Of a stretch of DNA of 64,000 nucleotides, positions 37,794 to 46,460 are shown in pieces; positions within the stretch are counted from its first letter, which is position 1, and every line of letters starts with the position of its first letter. The stretch covers positions 55,298 to 119,297 of the forward strand of contig NZ_CAJVAS010000002.1 of NCBI RefSeq assembly GCF_910593845.1, given 5' to 3'. The stretch comes from Paenibacillus solanacearum (GTDB lineage Bacteria > Bacillota > Bacilli > Paenibacillales > NBRC-103111). The notes beneath the pieces were generated by a model. That model worked only from the letters and a program-made list of their open reading frames with translations, was not told the origin of the DNA and did no database searches. The position numbers and the translations under genes were made by a program.

Positions 37794-38270
37794 CTATTGA
37801 ATGACGATGTCCGTGACCAAAATTTGGTTCAGCTTCCCTAGTGAGAGAAACGGATTCATTTTATTCATGAGGGTCGAGGTCAAATTATCAAAGCCTTTGC
37901 TTCCCGAAACTTGCTCCGGCGTCATATCCGCCAGCGTCTGCACGACGATCGCCTTCATTTTGGAATCCAGCTTGTCAAATTCGTCTTTCGCCTTCTTGTT
38001 TTCGAGTTCAAATGCGATGCTCACTTTAACAAATTTGCTGCTGCCGGCTAAATTAGTCAATATGTCTTTCATGACCGTGGTGTTTTCCTTGACTTGATCC
38101 GGCGTCAGTTTTTTTGGCGCTTTCACTTCTCGCGCCGAGTTTTGCGCTTGTTCCTGCAAATTTTGACTGGATTTGTCCATGTAATTCAACAGGACGAATG
38201 CTGCGGTTAATATGAGCGTGATTGCGATCAAGATCGCCACGACCATGATGAAGACTTTGCTCTTAAACAA
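37794..38270 (-). CDS. fliL: Flagellar basal body-associated protein FliL
   Basis: Single-pass membrane protein next to the stator, tuning motor torque. 158 aa: membrane helix about 6-30, linker, and a periplasmic/outer stomatin-like domain (about 60-158, KEN-TTVMKDILTNLAGSSKF region). The start is TTG 38270, directly abutting the flbD stop (TAG-TTG), with GGAGGGG 6 nt upstream. Confidence 0.92.
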   Translation of the reverse strand: MFKSKVFIMVVAILIAITLILTAAFVLLNYMDKSSQNLQEQAQNSAREVKAPKKLTPDQVKENTTVMKDILTNLAGSSKFVKVSIAFELENKKAKDEFDKLDSKMKAIVVQTLADMTPEQVSGSKGFDNLTSTLMNKMNPFLSLGKLNQILVTDIVIQ

Positions 38271-38492
38271 CTACGACCCCTCCGAATTCAAGCTCTTTAA
38301 CGTACTACTCACGAGACCGATCGACTGGAAAAAACGCTGTACGGCTTCGGTCACTTCGGGCACCGTCTCCAGCACCATAAATTTTTTGCCGATGATCAGT
38401 GTGATCATCGTGTCCGGCGTTTCCTCGATCGATTCGATCAATAGCGCGTTGACCGTAATTTGTTTTCCATTAAGCCGCGTGAGCCGAATCAT
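38271..38492 (-). CDS. flbD: Flagellar protein FlbD
   Basis: 73-aa protein of the FlbD family found in many Gram-positive flagellar operons. The conserved start MIRLTRLNGKQITVNALLIE and TPDTMITLIIGKKFMVLE are typical. Its molecular role is unclear. It lies between the hook gene and fliL and touches fliL without a gap. Confidence 0.92.
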   Translation of the reverse strand: MIRLTRLNGKQITVNALLIESIEETPDTMITLIIGKKFMVLETVPEVTEAVQRFFQSIGLVSSTLKSLNSEGS

Positions 38493-38551
38493 CAGCTATC
38501 CTCCAAACTGGCGTGAAATCGGGGAGGCGCCGAACCTCCCCACTGCTTCTA

Positions 38552-39385
38552 TTATCGTTTCAGGTTAACAACCTCTTGGAGCACTTCGTCAGATGTAGTA
38601 ATAATCCGGGAGTTCGATTGGAAGCCCCGCTGAGCGACGATCATCTCCGTAAACTCCGAAGTCAAGTCTACATTGGACATTTCAAGCTGTCCAGCGACAA
38701 TCGCGCCGGTGCCCATGGCGATGTTATTGGCTCGTGCATCGTCGCCGGTCGGCAAATCATCCGTGTTGGAGTTCGGCGTCGTACGATAAAGATTTCCGCC
38801 TATTTTATCGAGACCCGCCGGGTTGGGTACTTTCACTACCGCGATAAAACGGGCGCTCGGTACGGATTCACCGGCTTCGTTGACGGTTACAATTTCACCG
38901 TTGCTCGAGATGGAAAATGCAGTTACAGTTCCGAGGTCATCCAAATCGATGACCGCACCATCAGAATCAAGAACAAACATGCCGTCTGCCGTGACAAGTT
39001 GATTATTCGCATCGACGACAAAGTTCCCCGCACGCGTTAAATAAGGTACTTCTTGATCTTCCGTGCTTTTTACGGTGAAAAATCCGTCCCCGTCAATTCG
39101 CAAGTCCGTCGGCACGTTCGTTGTCATCGCACTGCCTGGCGTATGTATCGTATCAATCGCACCGACAGTTACACCCAGTCCGATTTGTTTGGAATTCATA
39201 CCGCCTGTCGGCGTGTCCGTCGGTCCCGTTACACCAGCTACCGTCTGGCTCAAAATATCTTTGAACATGACGCGGCTCGATTTAAAGCCTACTGTGTTTA
39301 CGTTGGCGATATTGTTGCCGATGACGTCAAGCTTCGTTTGAAAGCCTCTCATCCCCGAAACGCCGGAGTATAGCGATTTTAGCAT
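38552..39385 (-). CDS. flgE: Flagellar hook protein FlgE (often annotated FlgG)
   Basis: 277 aa. N-terminal rod/hook motif SLYSGVSGMRGFQTKLDVIG (then NNIANVNTVGFK) and the C-terminal FTEMIVAQRGFQSNSRIITT heptad region match the Bacillus hook protein, named FlgE or FlgG in different annotations. It is much shorter than enteric FlgE, as usual in Bacilli. Position after flgD supports the hook assignment. The stretch 39386-39473 upstream holds no recognised gene. Confidence 0.9.
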   Translation of the reverse strand: MLKSLYSGVSGMRGFQTKLDVIGNNIANVNTVGFKSSRVMFKDILSQTVAGVTGPTDTPTGGMNSKQIGLGVTVGAIDTIHTPGSAMTTNVPTDLRIDGDGFFTVKSTEDQEVPYLTRAGNFVVDANNQLVTADGMFVLDSDGAVIDLDDLGTVTAFSISSNGEIVTVNEAGESVPSARFIAVVKVPNPAGLDKIGGNLYRTTPNSNTDDLPTGDDARANNIAMGTGAIVAGQLEMSNVDLTSEFTEMIVAQRGFQSNSRIITTSDEVLQEVVNLKR

Positions 39386-39473
39386 AGGCTTGCTGCCTCC
39401 TATAATGATTAATAACGGCTGCTTCCGTCGATCCGCAGCCTTGGGCCTCCGATTCGGGCCAGCCCTGTATGTT

Positions 39474-39860
39474 CTACGAAATGATCATGGCGCTGTCGAT
39501 TTGCGTAAATACGTTGTCTTTCATAGAATCGCTGTCGATCGCCGTGATGACGGTCCGATTCTTAATATTGACGATCAGCGCCGTATCGTTAATCAGCACC
39601 AACGAATCTTTAGCGCCTTTCGTAGCCGCTTTGTCGATCGCCGATTGGATCTTTGCAAGCTGTTCCGGCTGAAAGCGAATGCCGCGCTGCTTCAGCCTTT
39701 CTTCCGCATGATGGCTGAACCGGACATCAAGCTGCTGCTGGAGCAATTGGTCGAACGTCCCGGCCGGCTGCGATGTGCTGCCGCTGCTGCCGGTCCGCCT
39801 GCTCGCGGGCGACGAGACGGCGTTCGGATACAATTGGCCAAGCGTTATTCGATCCGTCAT
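39474..39860 (-). CDS. TIGR02530 family flagellar operon protein
   Basis: 128 aa protein of the conserved flagellar-operon family TIGR02530, encoded between flgD and the hook gene. It has a Ser/Gly-rich N-terminus and a conserved core (FSHHAEERLKQRGIRFQPEQ, then DSLVLINDTALIVNIKNRTV). ATG 39860 overlaps the flgD stop. Function is not established; the location suggests a role in hook assembly. Confidence 0.85.
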   Translation of the reverse strand: MTDRITLGQLYPNAVSSPASRRTGSSGSTSQPAGTFDQLLQQQLDVRFSHHAEERLKQRGIRFQPEQLAKIQSAIDKAATKGAKDSLVLINDTALIVNIKNRTVITAIDSDSMKDNVFTQIDSAMIIS

Positions 39861-40297
39861 TGACTGGCCTCCGGATTCGAAATTTCGCTGATTTTGCTGA
39901 GCGGCACTTCTTCCCCGCCGATTTTGACCAGCTGTTCGCCGTTTTTCATGACGATCGAATCGACGATTCCCGACTGTATCGTCGTATTGCCAGTATCACT
40001 GCTCCAGGTTACGTTTTTCCCGATCAATCCCGAAGCAAATCCAAGCGATTGACGCAGAAGCTTCATTTCGCTATTCATGTTAGTAAGCTGCTCCACCGAC
40101 GTAAACTGCGCCATTTGGGCAATAAATTCTTTGTCCTGAAGCGGCTGCGTCGGATCCTGATTTTGCATTTGCGTCATCAAGATTTTTAAAAACTGATCCT
40201 TCCCCAGCTCGTTGTTCTTGCCGGTTGCCGCTCGCTGAACATTGCTCTTATCGTAATAAGGCCATACGTTTTTGGTACTGATGATCGAATCGGACAT
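39857..40297 (-). CDS. flgD: Flagellar hook capping protein FlgD
   Basis: Scaffold that caps the growing hook. 146 aa. The conserved N-terminal LGKDQFLKILMTQMQNQDPT and the FIAQMAQFTSVEQLTNMN segment are diagnostic. It lacks the larger C-terminal domain of enteric FlgD, as in Bacillus. ATG 40297 follows GGGAGGT at 6 nt; the open frame starts five codons earlier without a site. Confidence 0.95.
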   Translation of the reverse strand: MSDSIISTKNVWPYYDKSNVQRAATGKNNELGKDQFLKILMTQMQNQDPTQPLQDKEFIAQMAQFTSVEQLTNMNSEMKLLRQSLGFASGLIGKNVTWSSDTGNTTIQSGIVDSIVMKNGEQLVKIGGEEVPLSKISEISNPEASQ

Positions 40298-40336
40298 CGT
40301 TTCACCTCCCATTAAACCAATGATCGTTAGCCGGCA

Positions 40337-41854
40337 TTACGCCGTGATGTCAATCGATCCATTGTTTGCGCTGCGTACGGTCGCAGCCGCGTCGCCGGAC
40401 TCTTCCGCCGATGCTTCTTCGACTGCTTCTGCTCGGCCGCCAGACGACTTTTGCTGCTTGGCCGATTGTCCCGGCTGCTGCTGCTGCCGACCGTCCTGGA
40501 ACATTCCCGATTGGAAGCTCTGGCTCTGGCTGACTTCCAGTTTCTCGACCTGGATCCCGTGGCTCTGAAGCGCTGTTCGCAATTGCGAAAGCTGATTTTC
40601 GAGCATCTCTTTGCCTACGAGGCTGTCCGCAACAAATTGCGCTACCAGTTGCCCGTTATGCATCGTCAATTTGACGTCGACATGACCGAGATGCTGAGGA
40701 TACAGCGAAATTTTCGCTTCCGTGAATCCGTCGGCCGAAGCCTCCATGACGAAGGAGGAAACGACGAATTGCGTCATATCATCCGTGAACGTCGAAGCGG
40801 GCATATGCAGTACAGGCATTTTTACGGAATGTCCGTTTTGCGTCTGTCGCATAAACTCTTGAACCGTGATCGGCTGCGCCGCCGTTTCGTTCGTATCCTG
40901 ACTGACTAACGGCTCGAATAACGGCTTGTCGTCGTCCGAAGCGGATTCCAAACGGCTCGTAACCGGTACGTGTTTATTCGCGAGCATCTCCAAGTGCTTT
41001 GGCCGGATCGAGACGATTTGCCCCAAGTCTGTCATAGCGTCAGCATTGTTCTGAGCATCAACCGATTTAGCTTGGTTTACGTTCAGCACAACGGACGACG
41101 ACGCTGCGGAAGACTTATGTATGTGTGCCATATTGGCCGCGGCCGTCACCGAAGCGAGCACGACCGGCAATTCTTTCAGCAGTTGCTTGGTTTCCGAATC
41201 ATGACTGCCGGACTGAATCCAATCCTTCAGTTGATGAAGCAGTTGAACCGCCTGTCCTCCAGTTAAGGAAGCCTGCTTCTGATCCTCCTTCACATCCCCG
41301 AGATCGGTTAGATCCGAGCCGTTGTCAGCGATCGGTACAAATAACAGCGGATCGAGCGCAGCCAGGCTGAGTGGATCCACAGCCTCCTCCGCAGCTTCCG
41401 TGTCCGGTTCTTCGGTCGAGCCGACATTCGCTTGCTCGGCATCCGACTGATCTTCTTCCGCGGATGGGCCGCTTCCGTTCGACGCAACAAGCGCCTGAAG
41501 CTGCATGAACCAAGCCTGCAGGTCCGGATTGCTCAGCAATGCGTCCGCTTGCTCCGGCTGCTGAAGCAGTTCGGCGAGTGCGCCGATCGATTCCGCGCTT
41601 CCATCTAACGCTGCTTCGTTACTAGCCAGCAACGAAGCGAGAAGCGGATTGAGCAGTTGAACCGCGGTCTGCGCGTTTTGAACACCCGCGGCGGTCGACC
41701 CGCTGTTGCTTGAATTCCCGGACATCATGCCATTCAGCGTCGTGGCAAAAGGCGCTTGCGTTCCGTTTGAAGCCGCATTCGACGCGGTTCCGGAGTTCCC
41801 TCCTGCCGCCGCCCCCGTTCCACCTGCGATGACGGATTGAGATTGAATTTCCAT
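40337..41854 (-). CDS. fliK: Flagellar hook-length control protein FliK
   Basis: Secreted ruler that measures the hook and triggers the FlhB switch. 505 aa. A long low-complexity N-terminal part (Gly/Ser/Ala then acidic) is followed by a conserved C-terminal domain (about 355-440: EAKISLYPQHLGHVDVKLTM then HNGQLVAQFVADSLVGKEML). A Gln/Ser-rich tail ends the protein. ATG 41854 has AAAGGAGGTGAATT upstream. A second FliK-like protein lies at 62810-64000. Confidence 0.93.
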   Translation of the reverse strand: MEIQSQSVIAGGTGAAAGGNSGTASNAASNGTQAPFATTLNGMMSGNSSNSGSTAAGVQNAQTAVQLLNPLLASLLASNEAALDGSAESIGALAELLQQPEQADALLSNPDLQAWFMQLQALVASNGSGPSAEEDQSDAEQANVGSTEEPDTEAAEEAVDPLSLAALDPLLFVPIADNGSDLTDLGDVKEDQKQASLTGGQAVQLLHQLKDWIQSGSHDSETKQLLKELPVVLASVTAAANMAHIHKSSAASSSVVLNVNQAKSVDAQNNADAMTDLGQIVSIRPKHLEMLANKHVPVTSRLESASDDDKPLFEPLVSQDTNETAAQPITVQEFMRQTQNGHSVKMPVLHMPASTFTDDMTQFVVSSFVMEASADGFTEAKISLYPQHLGHVDVKLTMHNGQLVAQFVADSLVGKEMLENQLSQLRTALQSHGIQVEKLEVSQSQSFQSGMFQDGRQQQQPGQSAKQQKSSGGRAEAVEEASAEESGDAAATVRSANNGSIDITA

Positions 41855-41881
41855 AATTATTAATTCACCTCCTTTCGTAAA

Positions 41882-42811
41882 TTATTGAACGAGTCGGGCC
41901 GAGATTAATGCAGCGGTTTCCTTCGACTGATCGGACAAGGCCGACAGCACTTTAGAGCGCCCTGCGCTATCCATCGAACTTAAAATCGAAATGACTTTGT
42001 CCGGATTCGTCTTTTGCATTTCCAGTAAAACTGCAGCCGAGCTTTTCGGCGTCATGTTGGCGAACGTTGCGCCAAGGTCATCCTTCGTCAGCTTATCTGA
42101 CGTTTTCGCATCAGGCCCCGACAGTTGGTTCACCCGTTCCTGCAGCGCCGCAATTTGGGTATCGCGGACGCTGGTTTGGTCTTTGAGCAGAATCGACGCG
42201 TCGGCTGCTTTTTTCGGGTCCATTTTTTCCAAAACTTTAACCCGGTCGTCCGTTTTCATCATGCTTAGTACGAGCACCAGCTCGCGAATTGTCAAGTTTT
42301 CCATAATCGGAGCCGCCTTGGAAGCGGTCATCTTGGAATACATCGTCGCTAACTGCTGAATTTGATTCGTATATTCGTCTTCCGTCAGCGTCTTGGTCTT
42401 CACTTTTTCTTCCAGACTGCTGTTTTTCAGCTGCAAATCTTTTATTTGCAAATCCCGCTGCTGCAGTGCCGCTTCGGCTTTCTTGAGATCGGCGCTTTGC
42501 TGATCGAGCTTGGCCTGAAGCTGCGCCAGTTTGTCGTCCTGCGAAGGCGCCGCCGCGCTCCCGGAAGGTGCCGGTGCGTTCGTCTGCTCCGCGCTGCTAT
42601 CCGCCGGCTTCGTCTTCGGATCGGGAATGATCGTATTCACCACGGGAATTTTGTTCGCGGCCTTTAGCACGCCGTTCAACACATCATAGTCAAATATCGT
42701 AAGCAGCACGCCCAGTAAAACAGCGGTAAAAACAAAAGGGATGAGGAACCAGATCAAAAAGCGCTCCATCGCACCGTAAGAAGAGGATTGCTCCGTACCC
42801 GTGTTTGCCAT
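41882..42811 (-). CDS. MotE/YlxF family flagellar protein
   Basis: 309 aa: cytoplasmic N-terminus, one membrane helix (about 19-42), linker, coiled coil (about 90-150) and a C-terminal MgtE N-like domain (about 160-250, with LVLSMMKTDDRVKVLEKMDP). This architecture matches YlxF of Bacillus and the MotE chaperone described for the stator protein MotC in rhizobia. Between fliJ and fliK. Function here is by family analogy. Confidence 0.88.
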   Translation of the reverse strand: MANTGTEQSSSYGAMERFLIWFLIPFVFTAVLLGVLLTIFDYDVLNGVLKAANKIPVVNTIIPDPKTKPADSSAEQTNAPAPSGSAAAPSQDDKLAQLQAKLDQQSADLKKAEAALQQRDLQIKDLQLKNSSLEEKVKTKTLTEDEYTNQIQQLATMYSKMTASKAAPIMENLTIRELVLVLSMMKTDDRVKVLEKMDPKKAADASILLKDQTSVRDTQIAALQERVNQLSGPDAKTSDKLTKDDLGATFANMTPKSSAAVLLEMQKTNPDKVISILSSMDSAGRSKVLSALSDQSKETAALISARLVQ

Positions 42812-42843
42812 ATTCGCCCCCCACCTCCTTCGTTAAGTTGCGA

Positions 42844-43296
42844 TCAGGATAATCTTCTGAACCGGTTGGTCGCCATTTCGTCCAGATTGTCCTGTTCCTT
42901 CTTCAGCATTTGCGCCGAGAAACGCTGGAACGCCCGTTCCTTCGCTTTGGTCCACACCTTTTCCTCGAGCATTTTGCCCGTCAGATCATTCTGCTTGATT
43001 TGGACGTCCGATTGCGCCGATTGCAAATCTTTATGCTGCGCTTGAATGCGCTGATCGATCTGCTCTACGAAGCTTTGCAGCAGCAGCAAGTTCGAGACGG
43101 TCGTTCGCTGCCCGGCCACATCGTGAAGCTCTTGCTGCATTTCCGTCTTGGCATGCTCCAATTCGTGTAACTTGGACTCTTCTTCCTTGAGCTTGACGAT
43201 GGCATCGGATAATATCCACTCCGCTTGCGTCTTTTCATTGGTTTTCAAGTCGACGATTTTTTGAAAAGAGTAGCGAAACCTCATATTTGAGCTCAT
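42844..43296 (-). CDS. fliJ: Flagellar export protein FliJ
   Basis: Coiled-coil stalk of the export ATPase complex that contacts FlhA. 150 aa, nearly all helical with heptads. The N-terminal FRYSFQKIVDLKTNEKTQAE matches the family. ATG 43296 overlaps the fliI stop (ATGA). Confidence 0.93.
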   Translation of the reverse strand: MSSNMRFRYSFQKIVDLKTNEKTQAEWILSDAIVKLKEEESKLHELEHAKTEMQQELHDVAGQRTTVSNLLLLQSFVEQIDQRIQAQHKDLQSAQSDVQIKQNDLTGKMLEEKVWTKAKERAFQRFSAQMLKKEQDNLDEMATNRFRRLS

Positions 43297-44615
43297 CCCC
43301 TGTAAAATTGTTCAATCAATCGCTCTGTCGCTTCCGTATACGACAGCTTTTCATCCACACGCTGCTTCGTGTAGTCCCATATCATCTCGATCGATTCGAG
43401 CGATTTGTCAATTTCCGGATTCGACCCTCGCTGGTACGCCCCTATATTGATCAAATCTTCCGAATCTTTATAGACAGATAACAATCGTTTCAAATTCTCC
43501 GCTGCCCGCTGCTGCTCCGTCGGGACAATCTCTTTCATCACGCGGCTGACGCTGGCAAGCACATCAATGGCCGGATAATGTCCGCGATTGGCAATCTGAC
43601 GGTCGAGCACAATATGTCCGTCAAGAATCCCGCGCACGGCATCTGCAATCGGCTCGTTCATGTCGTCGCCGTCGACCAGCACCGTGTAAAATGCAGTGAT
43701 CGACCCTTTGGGCCCGGTGCCCGAACGTTCGAGCAGCTTGGGCAGCATTGCAAATACGGAAGGCGTATAGCCTCGTGTGGCAGGAGGTTCGCCTACGGCC
43801 AGTCCGACTTCGCGCTGAGCCATCGCAAAACGGGTAACCGAATCCATCATCATCATCACATTCAAGCCGCGGTCGCGAAAATATTCCGCGATGCTCGTCG
43901 CAATAAGCGCGCCTTTCAGCCTGATGAGTGCCGGCTGGTCCGATGTCGCTACGATGACCACGGACCGTGCAAGCCCTTCAGGCCCCAAGTCCCGCTCGAT
44001 AAAATCGAGCACCTCTCGTCCGCGTTCGCCAATCAAGGCGATAACGTTCACGTCGGCTGACGTATTCCGGGCGATCATGCCCATCAGCGTACTTTTGCCG
44101 ACGCCGGATCCGGCGAATATACCGACGCGCTGCCCTCTGCCGATCGTCAGCAAGCCGTCGATGCAGCGTACGCCAACGCTGATCGGTTCAAGTACCCGCG
44201 GGCGTTTGAGCGGATTGCTCGGCATATTGTTGGTCGAGTAATGCGTCATCCGCGATGGCAGGAACGTTCCATCGAGCGGCTGTCCGAGACCGTCGAGCAC
44301 TTTGCCCAGCAGCTCATGTCCGACTTGAACGGTAAGCGGCTTGCCCGTTCCGACGACGTCGCAGCCAGGACCTACGGATTGAAGATCACCAAGGGGCATT
44401 AAAATGACCTTATTGTTTTTAAAACCGACCACTTCAGCCTTTAACGGCTTGTCCGATTTTAACGGGTAAATATAGCACACATCGCCGATGCTGGCGTCCG
44501 GTCCTTCGGACTCCACGGTCAAACCGATGACCTGCGTTACTTTTCCATTGACCCGTACCGGGTCCATCTGGCGTAAATGTTCCAAATACTTTGCTGCCGA
44601 GGGCACCTGCTGCAT
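43293..44615 (-). CDS. fliI: Flagellum-specific ATPase FliI
   Basis: Hexameric ATPase that unfolds and delivers export substrates. 440 aa. Walker A AGSGVGKS at 168-175 (Lys174), the GERGREVLDFIE helix and the MMMDSVTRFAMAQREVGLA segment (Walker B/arginine region) are intact, as in F1-beta-like ATPases. Begins 2 nt after the fliH stop. Confidence 0.97.
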   Translation of the reverse strand: MQQVPSAAKYLEHLRQMDPVRVNGKVTQVIGLTVESEGPDASIGDVCYIYPLKSDKPLKAEVVGFKNNKVILMPLGDLQSVGPGCDVVGTGKPLTVQVGHELLGKVLDGLGQPLDGTFLPSRMTHYSTNNMPSNPLKRPRVLEPISVGVRCIDGLLTIGRGQRVGIFAGSGVGKSTLMGMIARNTSADVNVIALIGERGREVLDFIERDLGPEGLARSVVIVATSDQPALIRLKGALIATSIAEYFRDRGLNVMMMMDSVTRFAMAQREVGLAVGEPPATRGYTPSVFAMLPKLLERSGTGPKGSITAFYTVLVDGDDMNEPIADAVRGILDGHIVLDRQIANRGHYPAIDVLASVSRVMKEIVPTEQQRAAENLKRLLSVYKDSEDLINIGAYQRGSNPEIDKSLESIEMIWDYTKQRVDEKLSYTEATERLIEQFYRG

Positions 44616-44616
44616 C

Positions 44617-45438
44617 CTAGTTTTCCTCGCTTCGTAACGCTAACTGCTGAAGCGCGTTTTTGATTTCCTTCAATTGCGTGTCGATCCTAGCGTCGATGCT
44701 TCCGTAAGACGATCGGACGACGCAGCCGTGATCATGAACCGAAGCATCCGGGATAATTTGCAGTTCGGCTTGCGAATCGATGTGCAACAAAAGTTCTTCT
44801 CGTGCGTCTTGTATATAGGAGAAATGAGCCGGCGCCACGCACAAGGCGATAATTCCTTTCTCCCTGCGGCGTGCAAGCACAGTTTGGATCAGGTCGATGA
44901 TCCACTCGGATTCCAGTGTGAGCTGCCGGTGTACGATTTTCTCAGCAATGGAGCAGCTCAGTTCGATCAAAAACGGTTCGGACTCCTGTATGATTTGCTG
45001 CTTAAGAATGTAGGATTGCTCCAAAATTTGCGAAGCTTCCTGCAGCATGCCCTCGTACTGTGCGCGCAGCTCGCTCGCAGCTTTCGTTTGCCCTTCGGCA
45101 TAGCCTTCGCGAAAGCCTTGCTCCTTCGCCTGATGGGCGGTCTGCTCGTCCTGCAGTCTGCGGTCATGCCACCACTGCTCGATTTCAGCTTGAGCCTGCT
45201 GCTTGCTCGCAGCCGCTTCGTCCATTGCTGCGCGAACCTGTTCTTCAGCGAACGACTGCGCATCCTGCAAGATTTGGTCGCGCATTTGCACGATCTCTTC
45301 ATGCTCCTGCTGCCTCACCAAAGACTCGCGATCTTCCGTTTGTTCTTCATTGAGAACATGCGAAGACGAAACGGGCGGCTCGACGATTTTCAAATCTTCC
45401 ACAGTCACGTATTGGAAATATTTGATGACATTAGACAA
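44617..45438 (-). CDS. fliH: Flagellar assembly protein FliH
   Basis: Regulates FliI and links it to the C-ring. 273 aa. Long Gln/Glu-rich coiled coil (about 55-150) followed by the conserved C-terminal domain (LSCSIAEKIVHRQLTLESEW). The start is TTG 45438, overlapping the fliG stop, with GGAGGAG 9 nt upstream. The resulting N-terminus MSNVIKYFQ agrees with family members, while a longer frame to 45489 does not. Confidence 0.93.
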   Translation of the reverse strand: MSNVIKYFQYVTVEDLKIVEPPVSSSHVLNEEQTEDRESLVRQQEHEEIVQMRDQILQDAQSFAEEQVRAAMDEAAASKQQAQAEIEQWWHDRRLQDEQTAHQAKEQGFREGYAEGQTKAASELRAQYEGMLQEASQILEQSYILKQQIIQESEPFLIELSCSIAEKIVHRQLTLESEWIIDLIQTVLARRREKGIIALCVAPAHFSYIQDAREELLLHIDSQAELQIIPDASVHDHGCVVRSSYGSIDARIDTQLKEIKNALQQLALRSEEN

Positions 45439-46447
45439 TAATATCATCTCCTCCACCGCGTGCGATAATGATTTCTCCAGCTTCTTCAAGTCGGCGTATC
45501 GTAGCTACGATGCGGGTTTGCGCTTCTTCTACGTCACGCAGCCGAACCGGACCCATATATTCCATTTCTTCCCGGAACGTTTCGGCCATCCGTTTGGACA
45601 TGTTTTTGAAAATCGTTTCGCGCACTTCCTCGCTCGCTACTTTTAGCGCCAACTGAAGATCCACATTCTCGATGTCGCGTATGATCCGTTGAATCGAACG
45701 GTTGTCGATATTGACAATGTCCTCGAAAACGAACATGCGCTTCTTGATTTCTTCCGCCAGCTCGGGATCCTGGATTTCGAGCGAATCCAAAATGGTCCGT
45801 TCCGTGCCGCGGTCGACGCCGTTCAAAATTTGAACGACAGCGGAAATGCCTCCGGCATTCGTATAATCCTGGGTGACCGTTGCCGACAGCTTCTGTTCGA
45901 GGACGCGTTCCACTTGGCTGATCACCTCCGGGGACGTACTGTCCATCAAGGCGATCCGCTTGGCTACGTCCGCTTGCTTCTCTTGCGGAAGCGACGACAG
46001 GATAATGGAAGCTTGCTCCGGCTGCAAGTACGATAACACCAGCGCGATCGTTTGCGAGTTCTCGTTTTGAATAAAGTTCAATATTTGTGCCGGGTCGGCT
46101 TTCCGGGCAAAGTCGAACGGTCTGACCTGCAGCGTTGCTGTCAACCGGTTAATGATGTCGAGCGCCTTCTGGGAGCCGAGCGCTTTCTCCAAAATTTCTT
46201 TTGCGTAAGAGATACCGCCTTGCGATATGAACTCTTGCGCCAGACAAATTTGGTGAAACTCAGCCATAATGGCTTCCTTCTCATGGTTGTCGACTTTGCG
46301 TACGTTCGCTATTTCCAACGTTAGCTGTTCGATTTCTTCGTCCCGCAAATGCTTGAAGATTTGAGCTGAAACTTCCGGCCCCAAGCTGATTAACAATATC
46401 GCAGCCTTCTGGCGGCCCGATAACATCGGTTGTTGCATTTTTGCCAA
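45431..46447 (-). CDS. fliG: Flagellar motor switch protein FliG
   Basis: C-ring protein that contacts the stator and generates torque. 338 aa from TTG 46447, same length as B. subtilis; GAGG is about 10 nt upstream, whereas the GTG at 46456 has the site 1 nt away. N-terminal FliF-binding domain (SGRQKAAILLISLGPEVSAQ), middle EHPQ-type segment and the C-terminal charged helix with VDLQLALKVASEEVRE. Confidence 0.95.
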   Translation of the reverse strand: MAKMQQPMLSGRQKAAILLISLGPEVSAQIFKHLRDEEIEQLTLEIANVRKVDNHEKEAIMAEFHQICLAQEFISQGGISYAKEILEKALGSQKALDIINRLTATLQVRPFDFARKADPAQILNFIQNENSQTIALVLSYLQPEQASIILSSLPQEKQADVAKRIALMDSTSPEVISQVERVLEQKLSATVTQDYTNAGGISAVVQILNGVDRGTERTILDSLEIQDPELAEEIKKRMFVFEDIVNIDNRSIQRIIRDIENVDLQLALKVASEEVRETIFKNMSKRMAETFREEMEYMGPVRLRDVEEAQTRIVATIRRLEEAGEIIIARGGGDDIIV

Positions 46448-46460
46448 GCGCTGCACACCT